64,000 nucleotides of DNA. Source: Vibrio scophthalmi LMG 19158 (GTDB taxonomy: Bacteria; Pseudomonadota; Gammaproteobacteria; Enterobacterales; Vibrionaceae). The translations under genes and the position numbers were made by a program. The stretch is taken from contig NZ_AFWE01000070.1 of assembly GCF_000222585.1 (NCBI RefSeq), positions 1-64,000 on the forward strand, written 5' to 3'. Below are positions 18,350-28,479 of this stretch, in pieces (the first letter of the stretch is position 1; the number at the start of each line of letters is the position of its first letter). The notes beneath the pieces are model-generated. The model did no database searches and was not told where the DNA came from. It saw only the letters and a list, made by a program, of their open reading frames with translations.

Positions 18350-19108
18350 ATGTCCCAAGCTGTATTCCATTTAGGTGTTACTGAAGCTGATCTTGCTGGT
18401 GCTACGTTGGCGATCATTCCTGGCGATCCTGCTCGAGTGCAAAAAATTGCTGAAGAGATGGAGAACCCAGTATTTCTAGCTAGTCATCGCGAATATACGC
18501 TGTACCGTGCGGAACTCGATGGTAAACCTGTTGTTGTTTGCTCAACGGGTATCGGTGGTCCTTCGACCTCAATTGCCGTAGAAGAGTTGGCACAACTTGG
18601 TGTGCGTACCTTCTTGCGTGTGGGTACTACTGGTGCAATTCAGCCACATGTGAATGTAGGCGATATGATTGTTACCACGGGCTCTGTGCGTTTAGACGGT
18701 GCGAGCTTACACTTTGCCCCAATGGAATTCCCTGCAGTTGCAGATTTTGCTGTTGCGACAGCAATGAAAGCGGCAGTAGAAGAGTCTGGTGCGACAGTTC
18801 ATATGGGCGTTACCGCTTCAAGTGATACTTTCTACCCAGGTCAAGAGCGCTACGACACCTTTACTGGCCGTGTTGTACACCGTTTCCAAGGCTCGATGAA
18901 AGAGTGGCAGGAGATGGGCGTGCTGAACTTTGAGATGGAATCTGCAACACTACTGACTATGTGTGCAAGTTCAGGTCTAAAAGCGGGCTGTGTGGCTGGT
19001 GTGATCATCAACCGTACCCAAAAAGAAATCCCAGATCACGCAACGCTAAAAGAGACCGAAGCTCGTTCTATCAAAGTTGTGGTAGAAGCGGCGCGTAAAA
19101 TGCTTTAA
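18350..19108 (+). CDS. udp: Uridine phosphorylase
   Basis: Cytosolic nucleoside phosphorylase that cleaves uridine to uracil and ribose-1-phosphate, 252 residues like E. coli Udp. The NP_UDP fold shows the phosphate-binding [14 protein letters not shown], the [17 protein letters not shown] segment, [16 protein letters not shown], and the base- and ribose-contacting [11 protein letters not shown]. An AAGGAG ribosome-binding site precedes the ATG. The upstream CRP-type sites fit catabolite control. It ends in a strong terminator and stands alone. Confidence 0.97.
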   Translation: MSQAVFHLGVTEADLAGATLAIIPGDPARVQKIAEEMENPVFLASHREYTLYRAELDGKPVVVCSTGIGGPSTSIAVEELAQLGVRTFLRVGTTGAIQPHVNVGDMIVTTGSVRLDGASLHFAPMEFPAVADFAVATAMKAAVEESGATVHMGVTASSDTFYPGQERYDTFTGRVVHRFQGSMKEWQEMGVLNFEMESATLLTMCASSGLKAGCVAGVIINRTQKEIPDHATLKETEARSIKVVVEAARKML

Positions 19109-19148
19109 GGCATCGCCATTTAGGCACTACTGCTAGTGCAGTCAACTT

Positions 19149-19177
19149 AAAGCCACCTGATTAAAAGGTGGCTTTTT
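19149..19177 (+). terminator. Terminator of udp
   Basis: Stem AAAGCCACCT / AGGTGGCTTT with an A/T-rich loop and a T-run after it, 40 bases past the stop. Confidence 0.9.
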
Positions 19178-19200
19178 TGTTGCCTTAGAGAGTAGAGAAG

Positions 19201-19337
19201 AAGCGAGAATGAAAGAGGCGAGAATCGAGAGCAAGGGCAGGGAAGAAGCGAGAATAAGAGAGGCGAGAATCGAGAGCAAGAGCAGGGAAGAAGCGAGAAT
19301 GGGAGAGGGGAGAAGCGAGAATGAGAGAGGCGAGAGA
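19201..19337. repeat. 45-bp purine-rich tandem repeat (minisatellite)
   Basis: AAGCGAGAAT recurs at 19201, 19246 and 19291, exactly 45 bases apart, and the core AAGCGAGA again at 19313. Copies one and two are nearly identical over the full 45 bases, while the third is rearranged. The plus strand is almost entirely G and A, with only scattered C and T. It lies between the udp and metG terminators, so it is probably outside both transcripts. No open frame uses it. Confidence 0.85.
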
Positions 19338-19365
19338 AAGAGAAAAGAAGAAGTGAGATAGAGCT

Positions 19366-19395
19366 AAAAAAAATCCCCGCCGGAGCGAGGATTTT
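19366..19395 (-). terminator. Terminator of metG
   Basis: On the minus strand AAAATCCTCGC pairs with GCGGGGATTTT (one G-T wobble) around the loop TCCG and runs into eight T, 15 bases after the metG stop. Confidence 0.9.
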
Positions 19396-19410
19396 AAACG
19401 GATGTCGTAA

Positions 19411-21468
19411 TTACATTACGCGCATGCCAGGTTGAGCGCCTTCGTGCGGCTCAAGAATCCAAAGCTCACTGCCACCAGGGCCTGCTGCTAGGATCATACC
19501 TTCAGACATACCAAACTTCATCTTACGAGGTTTTAGGTTAGCGACCATAACAGTCAGCTTGCCTTCTAGCTCTTCAGGTGTGTAAGCTGATTTGATACCA
19601 GAGAATACTTGACGCGTTTCGCCACCAATATCCAACTGGAACTTCAATAGCTTGTCTGCTTTAGGCACCGCTTCACATGAGATGATGCGTGCTACGCGAA
19701 TATCCACTTTAGCAAAATCGTCAAATTCGATTTCGTCTACGATAGGATCTTTGCTTAGCTCTGTTTCACCTGCTGATTTTGCCGCTTCTGCTTGCTCTTT
19801 CGCTGCCATTTCTGCCGCAGCATCTTCTTTTGATGCTTCGATCATCGCTTCGATGTTCTTAGGATCGATGCGGTTAAATAGCGCTTTAAACTTAGTCACT
19901 TCGTGATCCGTTAGCGGTTGAGCGATACCTTCCCAAGTCAGTTCTTCATTTAGGAACGCTTCAGTACGCGCTGCAAGTTCAGGCATTACTGGTTTTAGGT
20001 AAGCGATCAGAACGCGGAACAAGTTGATACCAACAGAACAAATCTCTTGTAGTTCTTGATCTTTGCCTTCTTCCTTCGCTACAACCCATGGGGCTTTTTC
20101 ATCCACGTATTGGTTTGCTTTGTCAGCTAGTGCGGTGATTTCGCGGATTGCACGACCAAACTCGCGTGTTTCGTAAAGTTGACCGATGCGCTCTGCCGCT
20201 GCAACGAATTCGTTGTATAGCTCAGGTTCAGCAAAGTTTGCAGATAGCTTGCCTTCAAAACGTTTCGCGATGAAGCCTGCGTTACGAGATGCTAGGTTAA
20301 CAATCTTGTTGACGACGTCTGCGTTAACACGCTGAGTGAAGTCTTCAAGGTTAAGGTCTAGATCGTCAATACGGCTGTTTAGTTTTGCTGCGTAGTAGTA
20401 ACGTAGACACTCAGGATCTAAATGTTGTAGGTAAGTGCTTGCTTTGACAAACGTACCTTTCGACTTAGACATTTTCGCGCCGTTTACCGTTACGTAGCCG
20501 TGTACAAATACGTTGTTAGGCTTACGGAAACCAGAGCCTTCAAGCATTGCAGGCCAGAATAGGCTGTGGAAGTAAACAATGTCTTTACCGATAAAGTGGT
20601 AAAGCTCTGTGGTGCTGTCTTTTTTCCAGTACTCATCGAAATCCAGACCGTCAGTTTTGTCACATAGGTTCTTAAATGAAGCCATGTAACCAACTGGTGC
20701 ATCTAGCCATACGTAGAAGAATTTGTTCTTCTCGCCTGGGATTTCAAAACCGAAGTAAGGTGCATCACGTGAGATATCCCACTGTTGCAGGCCAGATTCA
20801 AACCACTCTTGCATCTTGTTTGCGGTTTCAGTTTGTAGCGAACCAGAGCGAGTCCACTCTTGCAGCATGCTTTCAAACTGAGGCAGATCGAAGAAGAAGT
20901 GCTCAGAGTCTTTCATGATTGGTGTTGCGCCAGAAACGGCTGATTTCGGGTTAATCAGTTCCGTTGGGCTGTATGTCTCACCACAAGCGTCACAGTTGTC
21001 GCCGTATTGGTCTTCTGACTTACATTTCGGGCAAGTGCCTTTTACGAAACGGTCAGGAAGAAACATCTCTTTTTCTGGGTCAAACAACTGAGAAATCGTA
21101 CGGCTAGAAATAAAACCGTTTTTCTTCAGTTCAAGATAGATGTGAGAAGCCAACTCGCGGTTCTCTTCAGAGTGCGTGCTGTGGTAGTTGTCAAAGCTAA
21201 TATCGAAACCAGCGAAGTCTTTTTGGTGCTCTTCGCTTACTGCTGCGATCATTTCTTCTGGCGAGATACCCATCTGTTGAGCTTTAAGCATGATTGGCGT
21301 GCCGTGAGCGTCGTCAGCACAGATGAAATTTACAGTGTTGCCACGTAGGCGTTGGTAACGAACCCAGATGTCAGCTTGAATGTGCTCAAGCATGTGACCT
21401 AGGTGGATCGAACCGTTAGCGTACGGAAGGGCGCAAGTTACCAGCAATTTTCTTGGATCGTTTGCCAT
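19411..21468 (-). CDS. metG: Methionyl-tRNA synthetase
   Basis: Charges tRNA-Met, including the initiator; class I synthetase, 685 residues, long form. The HIGH-like motif is HLGH at 22-25, and the KMSKS loop reads [12 protein letters not shown]. The zinc knuckle has [17 protein letters not shown] in the connective peptide. The C-terminal ~110 residues are the appended Trbp111-like tRNA-binding/dimerisation domain ([20 protein letters not shown]). It is divergent from mrp, with 159 bases between. Confidence 0.98.
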   Translation of the reverse strand: MANDPRKLLVTCALPYANGSIHLGHMLEHIQADIWVRYQRLRGNTVNFICADDAHGTPIMLKAQQMGISPEEMIAAVSEEHQKDFAGFDISFDNYHSTHSEENRELASHIYLELKKNGFISSRTISQLFDPEKEMFLPDRFVKGTCPKCKSEDQYGDNCDACGETYSPTELINPKSAVSGATPIMKDSEHFFFDLPQFESMLQEWTRSGSLQTETANKMQEWFESGLQQWDISRDAPYFGFEIPGEKNKFFYVWLDAPVGYMASFKNLCDKTDGLDFDEYWKKDSTTELYHFIGKDIVYFHSLFWPAMLEGSGFRKPNNVFVHGYVTVNGAKMSKSKGTFVKASTYLQHLDPECLRYYYAAKLNSRIDDLDLNLEDFTQRVNADVVNKIVNLASRNAGFIAKRFEGKLSANFAEPELYNEFVAAAERIGQLYETREFGRAIREITALADKANQYVDEKAPWVVAKEEGKDQELQEICSVGINLFRVLIAYLKPVMPELAARTEAFLNEELTWEGIAQPLTDHEVTKFKALFNRIDPKNIEAMIEASKEDAAAEMAAKEQAEAAKSAGETELSKDPIVDEIEFDDFAKVDIRVARIISCEAVPKADKLLKFQLDIGGETRQVFSGIKSAYTPEELEGKLTVMVANLKPRKMKFGMSEGMILAAGPGGSELWILEPHEGAQPGMRVM

Positions 21469-21627
21469 ACTTAATATTCGCTTATCTCGATAGGTATAAA
21501 AATTTTGATGGATAATACTAACTCATGAAACCTCTAACTCCAAGGTGTCAGCGAATCGATTACCCTAGTTTTTTTGGGGTTCTGTAGCGCTTTACTCGGT
21601 GGTACGATGAAGTGATAAGGAGGGCCT

Positions 21628-22701
21628 ATGCGCCAATTTACTTCAAAGCAAGATTTCTGTGATTGGTTGAACGAGTTTCGTCATCCAAATTTAACCCCTG
21701 GTTGGGCTGATGAGCCTAATTTAGTCAAGGTTGATCCCAATGGTTTTTTCGCCATCCAAATTCCTTACGCGGCCAATGATCTTGCCACCGCGATGCAGTG
21801 TTGGATTGAACATCAAGTTCGTACCGAGCAAGTGAGCCCATTTGAGTTTCAAATTAGTATTGCGCCGAAAGCGTTGCACACTCAAGTAACCACAGCGGTT
21901 AAAGGGGTGAAAAACATCATCGCGGTTAGTTCTGGTAAAGGTGGTGTGGGTAAATCAACCACTTCGGTCAACTTAGCCTTAGCGATCGCCCAATCGGGCG
22001 CGAAAGTGGGTTTGTTGGATGCCGACATCTATGGTCCATCAGTGCCGATCATGCTTGGCCAAGTGGAAGCAAAACCTGAGGTACGTGATAACAAATGGAT
22101 GCAGCCGATCGCAGCGCATGGCATTTATACTCATTCGATTGGCTATTTAGTCTCTCAATCGGATGCGGCGATCTGGCGTGGACCAATGGCTTCAAAAGCC
22201 TTGGCGCAATTGATCAATGAAACTGAGTGGCCAAATCTCGATTATTTGGTGATTGATATGCCGCCGGGCACCGGTGATATCCAACTAACCTTGTCACAAC
22301 AAATTCCGGTGACAGGTGCGGTGATCGTGACCACGCCGCAAGATCTTGCCTTAGCCGATGCCCGCAAAGGGGCTGCGATGTTTGATAAAATCGAAGTGCC
22401 TGTGATCGGTTTAGTAGAAAATATGAGTTACCACATTTGTAGCCATTGTGGCGAAAAAGAGCACATCTTTGGTTCGGGTGGCGCAGAGAAAATGTCAGCG
22501 GAATACGGTTTGGATATTTTGGCGCAAATTCCGCTGCATATTCACGTGCGTGAAGATCTTGATAATGGTGTTCCGACCGTGGTTGCAAGACCAGACTCTG
22601 AGCATACGGAACAGTACATGGCGTTGGCTGAATCGGTGTGTGCACGGATGTTTTGGCGTGGCGAAGTGAAGCCGGAAGCGATTGATATCACCTTGTTATA
22701 A
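21628..22701 (+). CDS. mrp: Mrp/ApbC iron-sulfur cluster carrier ATPase
   Basis: P-loop protein of the Mrp/ApbC/Nbp35 family that holds and transfers 4Fe-4S clusters; loss affects thiamine and tricarballylate metabolism in Salmonella. 357 residues. The N-terminal MIP18-like part is followed by a deviant Walker A AVSSGKGGVGKSTT (about 95-110), DADIYGPSVP and DMPPGTGDIQLTL. A cluster-binding CxxC lies in SYHICSHCG near residue 272. AAGGAGG precedes the ATG. The metG-mrp pairing in divergent orientation is common in enterics and vibrios. Confidence 0.96.
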   Translation: MRQFTSKQDFCDWLNEFRHPNLTPGWADEPNLVKVDPNGFFAIQIPYAANDLATAMQCWIEHQVRTEQVSPFEFQISIAPKALHTQVTTAVKGVKNIIAVSSGKGGVGKSTTSVNLALAIAQSGAKVGLLDADIYGPSVPIMLGQVEAKPEVRDNKWMQPIAAHGIYTHSIGYLVSQSDAAIWRGPMASKALAQLINETEWPNLDYLVIDMPPGTGDIQLTLSQQIPVTGAVIVTTPQDLALADARKGAAMFDKIEVPVIGLVENMSYHICSHCGEKEHIFGSGGAEKMSAEYGLDILAQIPLHIHVREDLDNGVPTVVARPDSEHTEQYMALAESVCARMFWRGEVKPEAIDITLL

Positions 22702-22945
22702 CGTCGGTTTCATATAAGTAGTGGGCAGTTTCAAGCCAACTATAGCTAATTTTATACTGGTTAAACGTTTGCTTTTGTTTTGCTTATTCCTTTTTTGCTT
22801 TATCGTGAGAATAAAACTATTCCCTGCTGGAATATCGGCAGGGTTCTCCCTATAATCAGGCGGTTTAATTAGGCACTGCTAACCATTCCATGCCACACTT
22901 TTAGCAGGCCACAGATCACCAATCAATTCATCGGGTGCAAGAATA

Positions 22946-23587
22946 ATGTCTGATAATAATCAATGTGTCATCGTCGGTATTGCTGGCGCTTCTGCTTCAG
23001 GTAAAAGCCTAATCGCAAGCACTATTTATAATGAACTTCGTGAGAAGGTAGGCGATCATCAAATTGGTGTGATTACGGAAGATTGCTATTACAACGATCA
23101 GACTCATTTGAGCATGGAAGATCGTGTAAAAACCAACTATGACCACCCGAATGCGCTAGATCACAATCTATTGTGTGACCACCTAGAGAAACTGATCAAA
23201 GGTGAAGCGGTTGAAGTGCCAGAGTATAGCTACACAGAACATACTCGTATGACCAATACCACCACTATGACACCGAAAAAAGTGATCATTTTAGAAGGTA
23301 TTTTACTGTTGACGGATCCACGCTTACGTAAGCTAATGCATGCGACCGTATTCATGGATACCCCACTGGATATCTGCCTACTTCGTCGTGTTAAGCGTGA
23401 TGTAGAAGAGCGTGGCCGTACGATGGAATCAGTACTAAAGCAGTACCAAGCGACAGTTCGTCCAATGTTTATGCAATTCATTGAACCTTCTAAGCAACAC
23501 GCGGACATCATTGTTCCTCGTGGTGGTAAAAACCGTATTGCTATCGATGTACTAAAAGCTCACATTGCTAAATTGTTGAAATCTTAA
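22946..23587 (+). CDS. udk: Uridine kinase
   Basis: Phosphorylates uridine and cytidine with GTP/ATP (pyrimidine salvage), 213 residues as in E. coli. The P-loop is GASASGKS (about 14-21); substrate-binding residues follow in [10 protein letters not shown] and YDHPNALDH, then the Walker-B-like [10 protein letters not shown] and the lid [14 protein letters not shown]. It complements udp, which works on the same nucleoside. A -10-like TATAAT lies at 22851-22856. A terminator follows. Confidence 0.97.
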   Translation: MSDNNQCVIVGIAGASASGKSLIASTIYNELREKVGDHQIGVITEDCYYNDQTHLSMEDRVKTNYDHPNALDHNLLCDHLEKLIKGEAVEVPEYSYTEHTRMTNTTTMTPKKVIILEGILLLTDPRLRKLMHATVFMDTPLDICLLRRVKRDVEERGRTMESVLKQYQATVRPMFMQFIEPSKQHADIIVPRGGKNRIAIDVLKAHIAKLLKS

Positions 23588-23625
23588 CAATACTCTCGCA
23601 ATAGAGACTTTATTAATTTTTAGAT

Positions 23626-23653
23626 AAGTGGCACTTTAAGTGCCACTTTTTTT
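23626..23653 (+). terminator. Terminator of udk
   Basis: Stem AAGTGGCACT / AGTGCCACTT with a three-base loop, followed by a run of T. Confidence 0.92.
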
Positions 23654-23759
23654 TTGCGGCAAGTCAGCGCTGATTAGCGTAAACCTCGCCGTGAAGGGTT
23701 ATACTTGCTGTAATCCCTGTTTATTTTTGGCCTTTGGCTGTGAAGTAAGGACACTGCTG

Positions 23760-25889
23760 ATGAAAAAGCTCGCGTTAATAATCGCTATTCCTGTTGTAGC
23801 AATACTTGCGGTAGTACTCGCACTGGTATTGCTGGTTAACCCTAATCAATTTAAACCTCTTATCGTCGAACAAGCTAAGCAACAAACCGGCTTAGATTTA
23901 GTTATCGACGGTGATATTAGTTGGAAATTCTTCCCATCTGTTGGCTTTACGTTAGGCCAAACCGCGCTGAAAAACCCGCAAGGTTTTACTCAGCCTAACT
24001 TGTTTAAGGTTGAGCAAGTAGGTGTGGATGTTTCGGTTATGCCGCTCTTTAGCCAGCAGCTGGACATCGGTGAAATCACCTTAGATGGGGCTGAGTTCTA
24101 TCTTGAAACTCGCAAAGATGGTGTTAAAAATATTGATGCGTTGAGCAAAAATCGAGCATCAGCGCAACAAGAACCCGCGAATCAAGAAAGCAGTAGCAGT
24201 GAATCTGCGCCAGCAGCATCTCCAGCGAGTGATTGGAGCATCAGTTTAGCGGGTGTTGCGATCACTAATGCTCTGTTGGATATTCAAGATCAGCAAACAG
24301 GTAGCCATACCAAGCTATACGATGTGTCATTGACCTTGTCAGAGTTTGCATTTGATCAGTGGAGTAAAGCGGATTTTGCTGCTAAGGGCGAAACCAACCA
24401 ACAAAAATTTACCGCGCAAGGCACCGCTGAACTGAATTTGGCCAAAGGTTTTAGCCAATACGCTCTGCGTAATATCGCCTTTGATGCGAGTTACAATGAT
24501 GCCAATAATCAAATTGATGAAGCGAAAATCGAATTGGCGACTTTCGAGTTTGATAAAGCGAACGCGTTGAAATATGCCGTGAAAGGTACGGCGGCAGAGT
24601 TAGGTTTAAACCTGAAAGGTAGTGCCCAGCTTACCGTAGACAAAGCGATTTCTAAAGTGGTGATGAGTCAGCTGATTCTCGATGCTAACTTTGAAGGCGC
24701 AAGTTTGCCTCAGTCACCAATGAAAGTGGATATGGCTTCTGATCTCTCGTTTGATCTTACCACGAACCATTTGAGCTTCGTGCTGGAGAAGTTGACCGCA
24801 AACGCACTGCAATTTGACGGTAAGCTCGATGTCACGTTAACAGAGATCCCTAAGATTGTGTTCAATCTGCATAGTCCAGATATCGATGTGGACGCATTTT
24901 TAGGCCAAGGTAGCAGTGAGCAAACCGTCGCTAACTCTGAATCCGGCAGTAAGCCTGCGGCAGAAAAATCTTCTGCACCAGTGGCGGCGACCACAGAGCA
25001 AGAGCCTGATCTTTCTGCGCTGAAATCACTGGATGTGACTGGTGCGATCACCATTGATAAATTTAAAGCTGCCAATGCAAAAATGCAGAATGTAACGGCG
25101 AAATTTAGTGTGAATCGCGGTGTCGCTAAGCTGACGTCATTTAATTCCAATCTCTATGATGGTTCAATTAAAGCCACCGCAACGTTAGATGCACGCAAAT
25201 CACCTGCGAGCTATTCTGCCAAATCATTCATCACAGGTGTTAAGGTGCAACCGTTGCTTATCGATGTCGCAGACAATGATAAGTTAGAAGGTACGGGTAA
25301 CATCGATGTTGATGTCCGTGGTCGCAGTTTAACGCCGAGCGGTATTAAGCAGAATCTTGTCGGTACGGTAAAAATCAACTTTGCTGATGGCGCCGTGAAT
25401 GGCTTGAACGTGGCACAATTGATTCGTGAAAACTACGCGAAATTCAAAGGCCAATCGCTTGAAGGCCAAGATGTGGCTAAGAAAACCGACTTTAGTGCTA
25501 TGACCGCAACATTGACACTTAATAAAGGCGTGGTGAAAACGGATAACCTACATGCGCAATCTCCACTACTCCGTGTTCGTGGTGCTGGTAGTGCCAATTA
25601 CATCAAAGAGACGGTTGATTTTACAATCAGCACTTCAATTGTGGGCTCGTTAGAAGGCCAGGGTGGTAAAGACATCGATGAGCTAAAAGATCTCACTATC
25701 CCAGTGAACGTTTCTGGTTCTTGGTCTAAGCCTAAATTTAAGTTGGTGTTTGATGACGTGCTGAAGCAAAAAGCCGAAAAAGAGATCAATCGTGGCTTAG
25801 AGAAGCTGGATGAAAAATTGGGCGATAAAATCAAAGATGAAAAGACTAAAGAAGCTGTGAATAGTTTGATTAAAGGCTTGTTCAATTAA
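23760..25889 (+). CDS. asmA: AsmA family protein
   Basis: Large envelope protein of 709 residues, anchored by one N-terminal membrane helix (about 3-28) with the rest in the periplasm. The AsmA N-terminal domain is recognisable in NPNQFKPLIVEQAKQQTGLDLVIDGDISWKFFPSVGFTLG; the C-terminal AsmA-like region includes GTVKINFADGAVNGLNVAQLIR. Two Ser/Ala/Glu-rich low-complexity linkers lie near residues 135-155 and 385-420. AsmA-like proteins are thought to form lipid-conducting bridges to the outer membrane. ATG 23760 is chosen because the membrane anchor starts there; the frame opens at 23640 but runs through the udk terminator. The start of translation has only a modest AAGGA site. Confidence 0.92.
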   Translation: MKKLALIIAIPVVAILAVVLALVLLVNPNQFKPLIVEQAKQQTGLDLVIDGDISWKFFPSVGFTLGQTALKNPQGFTQPNLFKVEQVGVDVSVMPLFSQQLDIGEITLDGAEFYLETRKDGVKNIDALSKNRASAQQEPANQESSSSESAPAASPASDWSISLAGVAITNALLDIQDQQTGSHTKLYDVSLTLSEFAFDQWSKADFAAKGETNQQKFTAQGTAELNLAKGFSQYALRNIAFDASYNDANNQIDEAKIELATFEFDKANALKYAVKGTAAELGLNLKGSAQLTVDKAISKVVMSQLILDANFEGASLPQSPMKVDMASDLSFDLTTNHLSFVLEKLTANALQFDGKLDVTLTEIPKIVFNLHSPDIDVDAFLGQGSSEQTVANSESGSKPAAEKSSAPVAATTEQEPDLSALKSLDVTGAITIDKFKAANAKMQNVTAKFSVNRGVAKLTSFNSNLYDGSIKATATLDARKSPASYSAKSFITGVKVQPLLIDVADNDKLEGTGNIDVDVRGRSLTPSGIKQNLVGTVKINFADGAVNGLNVAQLIRENYAKFKGQSLEGQDVAKKTDFSAMTATLTLNKGVVKTDNLHAQSPLLRVRGAGSANYIKETVDFTISTSIVGSLEGQGGKDIDELKDLTIPVNVSGSWSKPKFKLVFDDVLKQKAEKEINRGLEKLDEKLGDKIKDEKTKEAVNSLIKGLFN

Positions 25890-25926
25890 GGTTCTATTGG
25901 GTCATTAAACTGCTTAGATAGAAATA

Positions 25927-25968
25927 AAAATCCCCATCACACTCAATAGAGTTTGGTGGGGATTTTTG
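25927..25968. terminator. Bidirectional terminator between asmA and the convergent secreted-protein gene
   Basis: AAAAATCCCCA pairs with TGGGGATTTTT, extended by CTC / GAG inside, with T-runs on both strands. It can serve asmA and also the minus-strand gene that ends at 26062. Confidence 0.85.
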
Positions 25969-26061
25969 TTCCTGAGGTTAATCACTATCCATCAACATCG
26001 TTAGACCCGTCAGTGCAACACGTTGGCCGTCAACGAACCATTCTAGCGATTAGGTTGCAGG

Positions 26062-27048
26062 TTACTTTGTTAGTGTGAAATTGAAGAACTCACTGGTGCC
26101 ATCATCGTTATCGCTGGCGACTACACCACTGACGGCTTTATCACTTTGTTGAGTAAAGGCGACAGATTCTAGTTTAGTAATCAGGCGTTTATTGCCCTCC
26201 ATCAGAGGGATCAAATTCTGGCTAAGATCGACGGTCTTACTCGTGCTGAGTTCATCAAGTTCAATTAGGCCGACATAGCTACCGAGGATCTCACCATCGT
26301 TGTAGGCATCACCTGTTGCTTCAATCGACGCGGTTATCACGAGGCTTTCAGCTTCTTCCCAATATGCCGCACCAGAAAGACCGGCTTCAAAGCCTTCGAC
26401 AATAGGTAGATTGACATGATAGGCCTTAATGTCATTCACCTGATCGACAGCGCCGGCAAGATACTCTTGGAATGTTTCCAAATCCAATTCAAAAATCACA
26501 TTAGAGCCACCGTTACCACGGTTAATGATAAAGGCAGAATCATCGGATGTGGCCAAGCCTTCCACGTTGATCTCTTGCTCTGCGCTGTAACCCGCTGCGA
26601 CACGGAGATTTTTATAAAGTGGTTTTAGTGAACGCTCAATCTTTAGTTGTTTGTCTTGGCTAATGACAAATGCCCATTCACGCACATCTAATTTACTACC
26701 TGAACCGAGCATGACGAATGAAGGTTTGCCACTGACTTCAATGTTGTCGAGCGCTTCGAAATCAGGTTTTACTTTTTTGACGATGCGACCATTCTCACGC
26801 ACAGGGTATTCTTTGATCAGTTCTTTTTCGATAATGGTAAATTCAGAGCTTAGCTGATAAAGCCAAGGCGAATCATCACCCACGGCGAAGATCTTTTTAT
26901 CAACCACAACAACGCCGGAAGCCGAAGGTAAATCGTTGTTCAGCGTACGGTTAGAAAACTCGAGCGTGGTCTCTTGCGCGACGGCTATCGACGAGAATGC
27001 GCCTGAAAAAAGGGCACCAATGCAAAGCGTTAAGAGTGTGTGCTTCAT
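26062..27048 (-). CDS. Secreted protein of unknown function
   Basis: 328-residue protein with a clear signal peptide (MKHTLLTLCIGALFSGAF, cleavage likely after SIAVA, so mature start QETTLEF). The mature part is acidic and beta-rich, with repeated strand-type motifs such as SGVVVVDKKIFAVGDDSPWLY, EGLATSDDSAFIINRGNGG and KLESVAFTQQ. That pattern resembles small beta-propeller or phytase-like proteins, but I recognise no catalytic motif and no named family with confidence. It is most likely periplasmic or secreted. No operon partner is evident; btuR lies upstream on the same strand but is separated by a terminator. Confidence 0.8.
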   Translation of the reverse strand: MKHTLLTLCIGALFSGAFSSIAVAQETTLEFSNRTLNNDLPSASGVVVVDKKIFAVGDDSPWLYQLSSEFTIIEKELIKEYPVRENGRIVKKVKPDFEALDNIEVSGKPSFVMLGSGSKLDVREWAFVISQDKQLKIERSLKPLYKNLRVAAGYSAEQEINVEGLATSDDSAFIINRGNGGSNVIFELDLETFQEYLAGAVDQVNDIKAYHVNLPIVEGFEAGLSGAAYWEEAESLVITASIEATGDAYNDGEILGSYVGLIELDELSTSKTVDLSQNLIPLMEGNKRLITKLESVAFTQQSDKAVSGVVASDNDDGTSEFFNFTLTK

Positions 27049-27221
27049 CTGTTTATTTCCTTATATGTAACAAATTGCAACTTACGCTAGCACAGATATT
27101 TGGCTTGAGGGGTGGGAAGTCGGTCAAAAAGCGGTGAAGTTTGAGTCTGATTCCAGCGCTGGGGAAACAAATGTTGAAAAAGACTATTTACAGCATTATC
27201 TGAATTGAAATGCGTCGAAAA

Positions 27222-27255
27222 GTTATTTATGTTCTTGTTTATTAACATAAATAAC
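27222..27255. repeat. 12-bp perfect inverted repeat, AT-rich
   Basis: GTTATTTATGTT (27222-27233) and AACATAAATAAC (27244-27255) are separated by a 10-base T-rich loop. It lies between the btuR terminator and the start of the secreted-protein gene. It might be an operator, or a second hairpin of the terminator region. Confidence 0.6.
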
Positions 27256-27283
27256 AACAGCTGGCTAAGTGGGTGCCAGCTGA
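27256..27283 (-). terminator. Terminator of btuR
   Basis: On the minus strand CAGCTGGC pairs with GCCAGCTG around a nine-base loop and runs into TTGTTATTT, about 50 bases past the btuR stop. Confidence 0.75.
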
Positions 27284-27331
27284 CTGTTGAATGATTTGAG
27301 TGTTAAAAAGAACGTCGAGTGATGAAATGGT

Positions 27332-27937
27332 CTACCAATCGACTCCTTTGAGCGCCTTCACACCCGATTCGAATGCGTGTTTGATGTTCTTAACTTCAGA
27401 GACAGTATCGGCTATTTCGATTAGGCTACGGTGTGCGCCGCGCCCCGTGATGATCACCGATTGCATTTTAGGACGGTTGTTAAGGGCTTCGATGACCTCA
27501 TCTAATTCAACATAACCATAACTGACCATATAAGTCAGTTCGTCAAACAAAATCACATCAAGATGTTCATCTTGCAACATGCGTTTGCACTCTTGCCAAA
27601 CGACTTGTGCGGCATCGATATCCGCTTGTTTGTTTTGCGTTTCCCAAGTAAAACCGGTCGCCATAACTTGAAATTCAACACCCAACTTTTCAAGTAAGTT
27701 ACGCTCGCCGTTATCCCAAGTTCCTTTGATAAATTGGGCGACAGCGCAATTTAAACCGTGGCCGACTGCGCGCGCTATGGTACCAAAGCCTGATGTTGAT
27801 TTACCTTTACCGTTACCAGTGATGATAAGCAGCAAGCCTTTCTCTTCAGTGGCGGCAGCGACACGCGCATCAACCTCTTGTTTTACTTTTTGTTGTCTGG
27901 CTTTATGGCGGGCTTGTTTGGTCTCTTCAACTGACAT
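27332..27937 (-). CDS. btuR: Cob(I)yrinic acid a,c-diamide adenosyltransferase (corrinoid adenosyltransferase)
   Basis: Adds the 5'-deoxyadenosyl group to cobalamin or its precursors using ATP (also called CobO/CobA). 201 residues from the chosen start. The P-loop is ITGNGKGKST, followed by AVAQFIKGTWDNGERNLLEKLGV, FDELTYMVSYGY and IITGRGAHRSLIEIADTVSE, all close to E. coli BtuR. ATG 27937 (MSVEETKQ) has AAAGGAA seven bases upstream, and known proteins start here; the frame opens 15 codons earlier. No cobalamin riboswitch was seen upstream. Divergent from the ATP synthase operon. Confidence 0.95.
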   Translation of the reverse strand: MSVEETKQARHKARQQKVKQEVDARVAAATEEKGLLLIITGNGKGKSTSGFGTIARAVGHGLNCAVAQFIKGTWDNGERNLLEKLGVEFQVMATGFTWETQNKQADIDAAQVVWQECKRMLQDEHLDVILFDELTYMVSYGYVELDEVIEALNNRPKMQSVIITGRGAHRSLIEIADTVSEVKNIKHAFESGVKALKGVDW

Positions 27938-28479
27938 TGGGAATTCCTTTCTATGCATTGGTTTGGCTACATCATAGAGCAATGCGGTGTGCAGAAAAAC
28001 TGATATCTAGCCTTCAACACTAAGTAACTGAGGGTAAAAACGTCATCCTTTCCAGCCTTTAATCACTTCCATTTGTCCTATTTATCCAATTAATCAGCGT
28101 ATTTATGCAGTGGAAAGTAACTTTTAAATAATGAAACAAGCAAAGATTTGGCGAGTTAGCATCAATACTTGACTAAAAATGCGCGAGATTAGCGGTGTTA
28201 ACTGAGTGAATTATCATCAACACAAATGCTCACCTTGCTTCTAATGTATTGAAAAATAGAATCAAATTAATGTTGCTGTGTTTTTTTTGGTCGTTAATGG
28301 CCATTATTTACAAATTATTATCCGCTCAGAAATGGAATGATAAAGCTCGATTTTTGCAATTTCCATATTTAGAAATTAGGAGTAGTTTATTTTTCGCAAC
28401 AGGAAGGCACTGCGAATAATTATATTCATTGATTCTTTTTATCGTTAGATAGAATAGAGCGAGACTAAAAGGTATAACT
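27938..28479. other. Divergent intergenic region, btuR / ATP synthase operon
   Basis: About 540 bases, markedly AT-rich, with poly-A and poly-T tracts (for example T8 near 28282). It must hold the promoter of the nine-gene atp operon. I found no convincing sigma-70 pair, known operator, riboswitch or gene in it. The high AT content continues into atpI, atpB and the atpB-atpE gap. Confidence 0.5.

Noticed and set aside
19201-19337. CRISPR array
   Set aside because: Units abut with no unique spacers, and no cas genes are nearby; it is a simple tandem repeat.
27938-28479. Cobalamin riboswitch upstream of btuR
   Set aside because: No B12-box-like conserved block could be seen in the divergent gap.
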